NCBI RefSeq assembly: GCF_022095615.2
Contig: NZ_CP155562.1
Location: 13,353-77,352, forward strand
Origin: Bacillus thuringiensis
Lineage (GTDB): Bacteria; Bacillota; Bacilli; Bacillales; Bacillaceae_G
Length of the DNA stretch: 64,000 nt
Reading direction: 5' to 3'
The notes under the pieces were generated by a model, which ran no database searches, had not been told where the DNA came from, and saw nothing but the letters and a program-made list of their open reading frames with translations. Of the stretch, positions 26,562-33,807 are shown one piece after another; within the stretch, counting starts at the first letter, position 1, and each line of letters opens with the position of its first letter. The position numbers and the translations under genes were made by a program.

Positions 26562-27539
26562 TTGTTGTTTTCAAAGTTAATAGATTTATGCGCGCTTTAT
26601 GATTTGCATAAAAAAAGAAGCAAAGAATACCAATTTTCGGGGGTTCCGGAAATGGATTTTGAAGATATTAATGAGTTTTATAAAGTAGATCGAACAATTA
26701 ATATGCATTTTAATAGTGAAGTGTCGAATTTACAAAAAAATAAAATCGTTAAATTCGAATATGAAAGTCTAATGAAAAGTGGGGACTTGTTTAATGATTT
26801 GGTAAGCGGTGAAGCTTATCTGAATAGTAATGAGGATGCACCTAATGTTATTTTTGTTCATGGCTGGCGTATGGAAAATAATGAACGTGTGAGAAAAATC
26901 TTTCATGAAAAAATGATAGATTTAGATTGGAATTTATATTATTTTACTCTACCTTATCATTTCGCTAGAGAACCGGAAGAATCATTATTTAGTGGTGAGT
27001 ATATGGTAAGTGCGGACATACAACGTACTGTGAAATCAACGCAACAAGCGGTTGTTGATCTAAGAGGATTGATTCATTGGATCAAGGAGAATAAAAAAGG
27101 TCCTGTAATATTAATAGGTGTGAGCTTGGGTGGATTTATTACTAATTTAACAGCATTGGTTGAACCAGAAATTGATGTGTTAACCTCTGTTTTTTATGCA
27201 AATCGTCTTTCATATTCAATTTGGAACACAAATCCAGGGAAATATATTAAGAAGGATTTGTCTGTTCACGGTGTTACATATGAGGAACTCGTGGAGAGTT
27301 GGAAAATTACTGAACCAAGTCAAGCTACTCCAATAATGAATCAAAAGAATATTCTATTGATTTCAGCAAAGTATGACCAATACGTTCATATGGAGGATAC
27401 AAGTTATCTTTGGGAAGCATGGAATAAACCCACGCGTTATCTTTATAACTGTGGTCATGCTGGAATTGTACTTAAAAGAAAACAAATTGTATTGGATACC
27501 ATAGAATTTATTCGAAAACGAATATTCGAAAGCGAATAA
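26562..27539 (+). CDS. Alpha/beta hydrolase, first gene of a signalling operon
   Basis: 325 aa from a TTG start 9 bases after GGGGGGA; the longer frame starting at 26517 has no such site. Alpha/beta hydrolase fold: oxyanion strand NVIFVHGWRMENNE, nucleophile elbow ILIGVSLGGFI (Ser near residue 188), acid AKYDQYVH (Asp near 270), and NCGHAGIVL (His near 298). The triad is complete. No signal peptide, so probably cytoplasmic. The stop is 15 bases before the histidine kinase gene. It could make, degrade or sense an ester or lactone-like signal for the kinase, but the substrate is unknown. Confidence 0.8.
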   Translation: MLFSKLIDLCALYDLHKKRSKEYQFSGVPEMDFEDINEFYKVDRTINMHFNSEVSNLQKNKIVKFEYESLMKSGDLFNDLVSGEAYLNSNEDAPNVIFVHGWRMENNERVRKIFHEKMIDLDWNLYYFTLPYHFAREPEESLFSGEYMVSADIQRTVKSTQQAVVDLRGLIHWIKENKKGPVILIGVSLGGFITNLTALVEPEIDVLTSVFYANRLSYSIWNTNPGKYIKKDLSVHGVTYEELVESWKITEPSQATPIMNQKNILLISAKYDQYVHMEDTSYLWEAWNKPTRYLYNCGHAGIVLKRKQIVLDTIEFIRKRIFESE

Positions 27540-27554
27540 TGTTAGGGTGTATAT

Positions 27555-28913
27555 ATGATAGTGCTGGTATTTTTACTGTGGATGATGGCAGCCATATTAT
27601 TTCTAACTAATCCTAAAAATGAAGAAACACGGTGGGCGAGCGCAATTGCCTTGTTTGGTGGGTTTGGCGGTCTTGGGGTTATGCTCGGAATAGGGCCAGA
27701 TCGTCCGGAATTAATTTTATGGATAGATGCAATCGCAACATCATGGGGGCATTATTTAACGCCATATGCTATTTGGATGTTTGGAGTTGTATTTTCTGGA
27801 GTATTTAGGACTAATTCACACCTTAAAAGAATAATAAGAAATATATTATTTTTAATTCCAGTCTTCTATATGTATAGTATTGATCAAATATATCCTGAGT
27901 TTAAAACTCATTATGTCATTTTGGCTTATTGGACAGTTCCTTATGTTATGGGAACAAATATATTAATGATTAATTCTACTTTTAGGGAGACTAGACCAGC
28001 TATAAAGAAAAACAAAATATTTACATGTATAGTTATCCTTCCAGTAAATACTTTTGCCTTGGTTACAAATATCATTTTGGAAGCTTTAGGTATAAAAGAT
28101 GTATGGTTTTATAATCCATTGGTTATTGCCGTTCAGTTTGTTATATTTGGGTATCTTATTATAAAATACGGTTTTTTAGATGTTAAAATTCGTTTCGAAA
28201 GGCAGCACAGAGATACTACTATGAAGGCTGTTGCATCTGGAACAGCTTTGTTAAATCATACGATTAAAAATGAAATAGCAAAAATCGACTTTTTAGTCAG
28301 TCAGTTGAAAGAACATAATTTAACTGAAAAAGCTAATGAGAGTATAGAGTTAGCACTTAATTCTACTCAACATGTTTTAGAACTTTCCGCGCGTATTCAA
28401 AGTAAATTAGACGTTATGAATTTAAAGGAATCACACTTTTGGTTATCAGATAATATTGAATCTACATTAGCTTTGCTTCAACCGTATTTAAATTCAAATG
28501 TCCAGGTTATTAAACAGTATGAAGTAGATGTAAAAGTGCAGGGTGATCCTATACATATACAAGAAACCTTATTAAATATCATTAAGAACGCTTTAGAGGC
28601 AATGAGTAATGACGGGAGATTGTTAGTTAAGCTTTATAAAACTAGACGGAAAGTATATATAGATATTACTGATAGTGGGAAAGGGATTCCAAAAGATAAA
28701 CTAGATCAGGTACTAAATCCTTTCTTTAGTACCAAAGGCACGAAAGGGAACTATGGATTAGGTCTGACATACTCCTATAATGTAATGCAGAAGCATGGTG
28801 GCGACATTTCTATTAAGAGTAAAGTTAATCAAGGGACTACATTTACTTTGTCACTTCCAGCCAGGAGAGTTCTTGACATTAATGAACAATTTAATATAGA
28901 TGGGAGATTGTAA
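27555..28913 (+). CDS. Seven-helix membrane sensor histidine kinase
   Basis: 452 aa. About seven hydrophobic helices fill the first 220 residues (VFLLWMMAAILFL; IALFGGFGGLGVMLG; YLTPYAIWMFGVVFSG; NILFLIPVFYMYSI; and so on). Then a dimerisation/phosphoacceptor helix ALLNHTIKNEIAKID with His near residue 235, and a HATPase_c domain: N-box NIIKNALEAMSND, G1 ITDSGKGIPKD, F-box PFFSTKGTKG, G2 NYGLGLTYSYNVMQKHGG. The 7TM layout with no PAS or HAMP suggests a small hydrophobic or peptide ligand. Four bases separate it from the response regulator gene. Confidence 0.9.
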   Translation: MIVLVFLLWMMAAILFLTNPKNEETRWASAIALFGGFGGLGVMLGIGPDRPELILWIDAIATSWGHYLTPYAIWMFGVVFSGVFRTNSHLKRIIRNILFLIPVFYMYSIDQIYPEFKTHYVILAYWTVPYVMGTNILMINSTFRETRPAIKKNKIFTCIVILPVNTFALVTNIILEALGIKDVWFYNPLVIAVQFVIFGYLIIKYGFLDVKIRFERQHRDTTMKAVASGTALLNHTIKNEIAKIDFLVSQLKEHNLTEKANESIELALNSTQHVLELSARIQSKLDVMNLKESHFWLSDNIESTLALLQPYLNSNVQVIKQYEVDVKVQGDPIHIQETLLNIIKNALEAMSNDGRLLVKLYKTRRKVYIDITDSGKGIPKDKLDQVLNPFFSTKGTKGNYGLGLTYSYNVMQKHGGDISIKSKVNQGTTFTLSLPARRVLDINEQFNIDGRL

Positions 28914-28916
28914 GGG

Positions 28917-29504
28917 ATGACTATAATTAGATTGGCCGTTGTTGAAGATGATCCAGTATGGATGAAGTGTTTGTGTGAGTATATAGAGAAGGAAAATGAT
29001 TTAACAGTTATTGAAAAAGCTACGACAAAAGAAGAGGCTTTTTCAATAAATATCGAAAATATAGATGTGATACTACTGGATTTAACATTATCTGATTCAA
29101 GTGATAATGAAAATTTAAATGGATTAGAGGTTGCAAATCATTGGAATGATAGAGGTTTTAAAAATATTATCATGTTGACTTCTTGGGAAGAACAAGAAAT
29201 CATTTTGGAAGCATTCGATAATGGCGCTATAAATTATGTGACTAAAACCTCATATAGAGACATTCCAGGTACAATTCGAGATGCATATCAAGGTAAGGTA
29301 AGTATTCATTCGGATGTTTCTTTTACACTTGTAAATGCTTTGAAGACAGAAAGGAGAATTAGTGTTTTAACACCTTCGGAGAGGGAGGTATACAAGTTAA
29401 AAGAAAAAGGGTTAAATAAGAATCAAATCGCTGATATGTTGTTTAAATCAGTGGAAACTATAAAAAAACAATTTAAAATGATTAATAGTAAAATTAAAAA
29501 GTGA
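28917..29504 (+). CDS. Response regulator, receiver plus LuxR/NarL-type HTH
   Basis: 195 aa. Receiver domain with acidic pair VVEDDPVW, phosphoacceptor Asp in VILLDLTLSD (about residue 55), MLTSWEEQ (Thr/Ser switch) and INYVTKTSYRD (Lys). C-terminal HTH: LTPSEREVYKLKEKGLNKNQIADMLFKSVETIKKQFKMINSKI, a GerE/NarL-like helix-turn-helix. Cognate partner of the kinase just upstream. The targets may be the pilus and conjugation operons downstream; this is inference from position. Confidence 0.92.
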   Translation: MTIIRLAVVEDDPVWMKCLCEYIEKENDLTVIEKATTKEEAFSINIENIDVILLDLTLSDSSDNENLNGLEVANHWNDRGFKNIIMLTSWEEQEIILEAFDNGAINYVTKTSYRDIPGTIRDAYQGKVSIHSDVSFTLVNALKTERRISVLTPSEREVYKLKEKGLNKNQIADMLFKSVETIKKQFKMINSKIKK

Positions 29505-29551
29505 TAGTTTAAAAATCGTAAAAATATTATATTTTAACATTTAAATAACAT

Positions 29552-29585
29552 TTCGGGAAGGGGTATTTTTTTAACCCTTCCCGAA
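29552..29585 (+). terminator. Terminator of the hydrolase-kinase-regulator operon
   Basis: 11-bp stem TTCGGGAAGGG / CCCTTCCCGAA, with a T-rich loop, about 50 bases after the regulator stop. Confidence 0.8.
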
Positions 29586-29623
29586 TTTATTTTAGGCTCG
29601 TATCATATATACAGTAATTTAAT

Positions 29624-29639
29624 TATTCGATATCGAATA
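29624..29639. promoter_or_regulatory. 16-bp perfect palindrome, likely operator of the XRE gene
   Basis: TATTCGATATCGAATA ends 16 bases before the ATG of the small XRE repressor and overlaps where its promoter would be, suggesting autoregulation. Confidence 0.6.
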
Positions 29640-29655
29640 TTAAGGGGCTGTATAT

Positions 29656-29847
29656 ATGATGACTATGATAAGAGAAGCAAGGTTGCAGAAAGGATGGACT
29701 CAATTAGATTTAGCAAAAAAATCCGGTGTTCCACAACCGACAATTTCTCAAATTGAAAGTGGGGAAAGAAAATACCCTACTTATCAAAATATCAAAAAAA
29801 TAGCTGAAGCTCTTGGGATAAAGACCGAAGAGCTTATGAAAGAATAG
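29656..29847 (+). CDS. Small XRE-family transcription regulator
   Basis: 63 aa, almost only a helix-turn-helix domain: IREARLQKGWTQLDLAKKSGVPQPTISQIESGERKYPTYQNIKKIAEALGI. AAGGGG precedes the start at 9-10 bases. It has its own terminator downstream and a palindromic operator upstream, so it is a single-gene unit. Typical plasmid or phage-type repressor. Confidence 0.9.
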   Translation: MMTMIREARLQKGWTQLDLAKKSGVPQPTISQIESGERKYPTYQNIKKIAEALGIKTEELMKE

Positions 29848-29858
29848 CTATTTGTATG

Positions 29859-29903
29859 ACGGTTGAACGAAATTCAATTGTACAAATAATATCGTTCAAC
29901 CGT
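29859..29903 (+). terminator. Terminator after the XRE gene
   Basis: 12-bp perfect stem ACGGTTGAACGA / TCGTTCAACCGT followed by TATATTTTTATTT. Confidence 0.75.
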
Positions 29904-30011
29904 TATATTTTTATTTATCGTATTTTGTGTTTAATGTCACCAAAATTTCTATGTCGAATTTAAATGAATTCCGTAATCTGATTAAATGTAATATTCAGTG
30001 GAGGGAGATTT

Positions 30012-30164
30012 ATGCATATGCAATATAAAGAAATTGATCAACAGTTCATTGAACAACAAATGGAAAAAGATTTATTTGAAGATGTACTAAATAATCAAGA
30101 AAATCCAGTGGAATTTTTTTATAAGATTCTAGATGTACTTCGAAAAATTGAAAATAAAGAGTAG
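30012..30164 (+). CDS. 50-aa acidic small protein
   Basis: Starts MHMQYKEIDQQFIEQ after GGAGGGAGA at correct spacing; ends KIENKE. Highly charged, predicted helical, no membrane segment. I do not recognise a family. It sits between two regulator genes and its clean ribosome binding site argues that it is real. Stands alone between the XRE terminator and the convergent repressor gene. Confidence 0.6.
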   Translation: MHMQYKEIDQQFIEQQMEKDLFEDVLNNQENPVEFFYKILDVLRKIENKE

Positions 30165-30192
30165 AGTATCCTGTAACAGATACCCTACCCAC

Positions 30193-30585
30193 TTATTTTT
30201 CATTATCTGGTTTTAATTCTTCAACGTCAGCTTGTGCTGTGAAATTTAAGTAATTCACATATTTGATTAATTCTTGCTTAACCATAGGCTTTTTGCTATC
30301 TGGGATATTTTTGTACCTTTCGTAGATTTCATTAGCTAATTGAGAAACTACTTCTTTTCTTTGTGCTTCATCGTCAAAAACTTGGTAGTTTAACATATAA
30401 TCGGTGCTAACTTGGAAAAAACCGGATACTTTTTTTAGCATATCAAAATTTGGTTCTTTATTACCAAGTTCCCAACTTGATATTGCGCTTCCTGTTACGC
30501 CAAGTTCTTTACCTAATGCGTTTAAGCTTAACCCCTGTAAATTCCTTAAATTCCTTAAATTTCTACCAAAAATGTTATCTTCCAA
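30193..30585 (-). CDS. XRE-family repressor (cI-like)
   Basis: About 130 aa. N-terminal helix-turn-helix GRNLRNLRNLQGLSLNALGKELGVTGSAISSWELGNKEPNFDMLKKVSGFFQVSTDYMLN; C-terminal helical part ending DVEELKPDNEK. Start uncertain: a TTG at 30594 abuts AAAGG, while a TTG at 30585 (giving MEDNIFG) has it 9 bases upstream, so I prefer the latter. Divergent from the XRE gene at 30723, in a phage-like repressor/antirepressor arrangement sharing an operator region. Confidence 0.85.
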   Translation of the reverse strand: MEDNIFGRNLRNLRNLQGLSLNALGKELGVTGSAISSWELGNKEPNFDMLKKVSGFFQVSTDYMLNYQVFDDEAQRKEVVSQLANEIYERYKNIPDSKKPMVKQELIKYVNYLNFTAQADVEELKPDNEK

Positions 30586-30664
30586 TCCAATCAACCTTTC
30601 GTATGTTATTGCGATTAGTAGATGTCACCTAACCTTCTTTATTCTGTAGGAGTAAAAAAACGTC

Positions 30665-30702
30665 ATCAAACAGTTGACGTTTGATTGATAATCAAATAGA
30701 AT
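30665..30702 (+). promoter_or_regulatory. Promoter with overlapping operator palindromes between divergent repressors
   Basis: TTGACG and TAGAAT are exactly 17 bases apart (30674-30702), pointing to the XRE gene at 30723. The spacer itself is the palindrome TTTGATTGATAATCAAA, and ATCAAAC/GTTTGAT flank the -35 box (30665-30685). Repeated TTTGAT half-sites over the promoter are what a repressor-operator region looks like. Confidence 0.75.
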
Positions 30703-30722
30703 ATAGACAGGGAGGTGAGTAT

Positions 30723-30962
30723 TTGGCTTTGTCAAATAAAACTAAATCGACAGTTTTGCGAAAAGTTAGGGAAGAAAAGGACCTAACTGTAAGAGAACTT
30801 TCATTAGGTACTAATATTCCAGAAAATACTCTTTATAGCATTGAAACAGGCAGAAGTGGTGTTAATGCAAAAAGAGCTAGGACAATAAGTACATATTTAA
30901 AAGAACCCCTTGAAAGACTGTTCGAATCTAGTTTGTATCATGCCAAACTTGAGGATAAATAA
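30723..30962 (+). CDS. Small XRE-family regulator (Cro-like)
   Basis: 79 aa from TTG (giving MALSNKTKSTVLRKVREE) placed after GGGAGGTGAG; a longer frame from 30681 would overlap the promoter. Helix-turn-helix: LRKVREEKDLTVRELSLGTNIPENTLYSIETGRSGVNAKRARTISTYLK. Faces the cI-like gene across the operator region. Probably part of the switch that controls the pilus/transfer genes downstream, by position only. Confidence 0.85.
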   Translation: MALSNKTKSTVLRKVREEKDLTVRELSLGTNIPENTLYSIETGRSGVNAKRARTISTYLKEPLERLFESSLYHAKLEDK

Positions 30963-31126
30963 CCTCATTAACTAATCGCTTTCAAACATTTACTTTTTAT
31001 CATTATGTATACCCTTGTCTATTGTAAATGATAAGACGGGTTTATAAGCAGTGATAAGATAAAAAAATATTATTTTATTATTATTTTTCTTTTATTGATA
31101 GAAAATACCTTCAAAGGGGGGAGTTT

Positions 31127-31381
31127 ATGGAAAAAGAAAGTAGGCTTACATTTTATGATGTATCTTGTAAAGCTCACTCTGTAAAAACTTTTGATGGGAA
31201 AACATATCAGTTAAGAGGTGCTGTCGCTATCGAAAATAAAACAGGGGAAATCGTAAAAATAGCCCAAGTGTATTATAAGGTACGATCAGTAGTGGATAAA
31301 AATAATAACCTTATTGCTAAAAGGAAAAATCCAGAAGATGAGCTTGTAGTGATAAGAAAACCCAAAAAGATTGCAGAGTAA
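31127..31381 (+). CDS. 84-aa basic hypothetical protein
   Basis: MEKESRLTFYDVSC... with AAGGGGGGAG 6 bases upstream, so a real gene is likely. No membrane segment; predicted beta-rich middle (YQLRGAVAIENKTGEIVKIAQVYYKVRSV) and basic tail (IRKPKKIAE). No family recognised. Confidence 0.65.
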   Translation: MEKESRLTFYDVSCKAHSVKTFDGKTYQLRGAVAIENKTGEIVKIAQVYYKVRSVVDKNNNLIAKRKNPEDELVVIRKPKKIAE

Positions 31382-31389
31382 GTTGAAGT

Positions 31390-31868
31390 TTAGCGATTTT
31401 GAAGTGTGCTGTGAGAGTATTTTAAGATTCCGTTTGAATGAAATATCTTTTGGTGGGGATTCCACTTGGAATTTTGTAAACAGCACAAATTGATCCTTTG
31501 ATAAATGAATATTGCGTGCCGCCCTTGATATGGTCACTAGAGGGTTAGGTCGACGAGTAGAGTTTGGTGAGTGGAACTTAAAACTCATCTGTGGCCGTAA
31601 TTTAACAGTGTATCGATGATCTGATTGATATAATCGTGAGAAATATCCCAAGTAGACGTTTCGATGAAGCGATCAATATCAAAAGGTAGATATACGAGGT
31701 TCTTCGTACATGCCGAAAACGTTGTGCTGTGTGAGGCTGTTATAAGTTAGACTGGGAATAACTTATAACAGCCTCATACGAGGTCGTCAATCTAGCCATA
31801 ATTGACAAAATTTTATTCTTTTACTTTATACAAATTGATTATTCTCAAGTAGACTTCAAAATCGCTAA
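31390..31868. repeat. 479-bp non-coding element bounded by a 16-bp inverted repeat
   Basis: Perfect arms TTAGCGATTTTGAAGT at 31390-31405 and complement at 31853-31868. The interior has no credible gene but contains a strong 18-bp hairpin. A shorter segment with matching termini (12 of 14 bases, AGCGGTCTTGAAGT ... ACTTCAATATCGCT) occurs at 44310-44440. It could be a MITE-like repeat or a structured RNA; no target duplication was found. Confidence 0.55.
31732..31776. terminator. Strong 18-bp stem-loop within the non-coding element
   Basis: TGAGGCTGTTATAAGTTA and its exact complement around a 9-base loop. No T-run directly after it, so it may be an RNA structure rather than a simple terminator. 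Confidence 0.5.
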
Positions 31869-31910
31869 TTATAAGAAATTAGATTTTATAGGTGGTGATG
31901 TTAAAAATTC

Positions 31911-32459
31911 GTGAACACCTTGATATTATATACAGTTTACATGAGTTTAAATGTTTTTATGGATTTAAAGTATCTGATTACTAAAAACTATTGGCACTTA
32001 ATATTTTTTAGTCTTTCAATAGTTCTTTGTGTAATTCAGAATAAGAATGTGTTAGCTCTACTCGTAATCGCAATTGTTGCATTAATAATTGGTGTGTTAA
32101 TTAGAGAAAAAATGCCATTGGCTAAGTTTTCGCCTGGAGATACAAAAATGATAGTGATTTCATCTATGTATTTATATATCTTAGGGTCTTTGAAGATACA
32201 TTGGCTATTGATACCGATTTTATTACATGTAACAGTATTCATTTTATCAGCAGTAATATATGGGTTAATTGTGATTTTATTGTTTGTAAAAAAATATATA
32301 TTTACCAGAACAATAAGCGGCTACCATTCCTTTAAATTTCTGAAGATTAGCATTGAACTAACAACAGAAGGTTTGAAAATAATCAGTATGAGTTACCGTT
32401 TTCCGGCAGCAATTTCTATAATTGCTGGTTTTATGTCGCTAGTATTGTTACAGTGGTAA
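31911..32459 (+). CDS. tadV: Type IV prepilin peptidase-like protein (A24 family, TadV/CpaA)
   Basis: 182 aa, GTG start with GGTGGTGATG upstream. Membrane protein with about five helices. The two catalytic Asp positions of the A24 family are visible: MDLKYLITKNYW (normally DxKxxxIPN) and FSPGDTKMIVIS (normally GxGDxK). It would cleave and methylate the pilin and pseudopilin leaders encoded further on. It opens the pilus gene cluster. Confidence 0.75.
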   Translation: MNTLILYTVYMSLNVFMDLKYLITKNYWHLIFFSLSIVLCVIQNKNVLALLVIAIVALIIGVLIREKMPLAKFSPGDTKMIVISSMYLYILGSLKIHWLLIPILLHVTVFILSAVIYGLIVILLFVKKYIFTRTISGYHSFKFLKISIELTTEGLKIISMSYRFPAAISIIAGFMSLVLLQW

Positions 32460-32513
32460 TATATTTTGTATTATAGGTATATTAAGATGAAGTATTAAAC
32501 TGGAGGATTAATC

Positions 32514-33722
32514 ATGAAAAAAACAATTCTAACTACAACGGCAGCATTAACAATGATGGGAACGGGTATGGGAATCAATGTTGACCATATCAAGCCAGCT
32601 GAAGTTAAAGCTGATACTATATCATTCTATGATGTACCAAATAACCACTGGGCGACTAAAGCGATCACAAACTTAGCGAATAGAAATATTGTTGTTGGTT
32701 ACGGGAATGGACAGTTTGGTTTTGGCGATAATGTTACCCGTGGGCAAGTTGCTCGCATGATCTATAACTACTTAAAGCCAGCAGATGCAGGTAATTTCAA
32801 AAACCCATTTAGCGATATTAAAGGGCATATGTTTGAAAAAGAGATTCTAGCACTTGCTAAAGTTGGTATTATTAAGGGGTATGGAGAAGGTAAATTTGGA
32901 CCGGATGACATCTTAACTCGCGAGCAAATGGCGCAAGTACTTACAAATGCTTTCAAATTTGAGGGAACTAAAAAAACATCATTTGTAGATGTTGATAAAA
33001 ACTCTTGGTCGTACAAGGCAATTGGTGCTTTAGAAGAGAAGGGCGTAACAATTGGTACAGGTGGCAATATGTATTCACCAACATCAGTTGTAACACGAGA
33101 ACAATATAGTCAGTTTTTATTTAATTCTATTAATGTAATAGAGAAAGAGACTAAGCCAGAAGAAAAACCAAACACTGGCGGAGAAGTTAAGCCAGAAGAA
33201 AAACCGAATACTGGCGGAGAAGTTAAGCCAGAAGAAAAACCAAACACTGGAGAAGAAACGAAACCAGTTAACATTCCAGAATGGTTAGAAACAAGTTTAG
33301 CAACGAATGATTTTACATTTACACAAGCTTGGTATGATGGATCAGAAGCTATTAATAAAGCAGCATCTACTAACGCTCAACAAATTGTTAAAAATATAAA
33401 TAGCAAGTATGGAACAAACTTGAAGTATAGTGAAGTAGGGGCAATTGTACAATTAGTGGATGGTGCAAGAGAACAACTTTGGTTAGCTGGTATGAATGTA
33501 AATGATTTTAGAGTTACTTTCAGGGTATCAAATAATGCAATGATAGAGCTTACGAAAGAATTAGTTACACTTGTAAATTCAGATTTGAATTTGGATCAAG
33601 AAATTCAAGAAATTCCTTCAGCACCAATGAAGATTAAGAATGTTGAAAAAGGGGATTACAAAATTCGTATCAGTCCAGCAATGGCAGACCAAATGATTAC
33701 AATTATAATTGAAAAGAAATAA
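32514..33722 (+). CDS. SLH-domain surface protein with KPEEKPNTGGE repeats
   Basis: 402 aa. Signal peptide (MKKTILTTTAALTMMGTGMG), then three S-layer homology repeats (SFYDVPNNHWATKAITNLANRNIVVGYG..., ...DDILTREQMAQVLTNAF..., ...VVTREQYSQFLFNSI), which bind pyruvylated cell-wall polymer. Then a 36-base repeat giving three KPEEKPNTGGEV units as a spacer, and a 140-aa C-terminal domain (IPEWLETSLATNDFTF onward) of unknown type. AGGAGG-like site and own terminator. It probably sits on the cell wall and could anchor the pilus or act in mating contact. Confidence 0.88.
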   Translation: MKKTILTTTAALTMMGTGMGINVDHIKPAEVKADTISFYDVPNNHWATKAITNLANRNIVVGYGNGQFGFGDNVTRGQVARMIYNYLKPADAGNFKNPFSDIKGHMFEKEILALAKVGIIKGYGEGKFGPDDILTREQMAQVLTNAFKFEGTKKTSFVDVDKNSWSYKAIGALEEKGVTIGTGGNMYSPTSVVTREQYSQFLFNSINVIEKETKPEEKPNTGGEVKPEEKPNTGGEVKPEEKPNTGEETKPVNIPEWLETSLATNDFTFTQAWYDGSEAINKAASTNAQQIVKNINSKYGTNLKYSEVGAIVQLVDGAREQLWLAGMNVNDFRVTFRVSNNAMIELTKELVTLVNSDLNLDQEIQEIPSAPMKIKNVEKGDYKIRISPAMADQMITIIIEKK

Positions 33723-33727
33723 AGAGA

Positions 33728-33763
33728 AAATCCGTTTTAGTATTTTACTAAAACGGATTTTTT
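33728..33763 (+). terminator. Terminator after the SLH protein gene
   Basis: Stem AAAATCCGTTTTAGT / ACTAAAACGGATTTT followed by TTT. Confidence 0.85.
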
Positions 33764-33807
33764 GTTAGAAATTAAAATATCCTTCGAAATATAATAGGAG
33801 GAAGATA

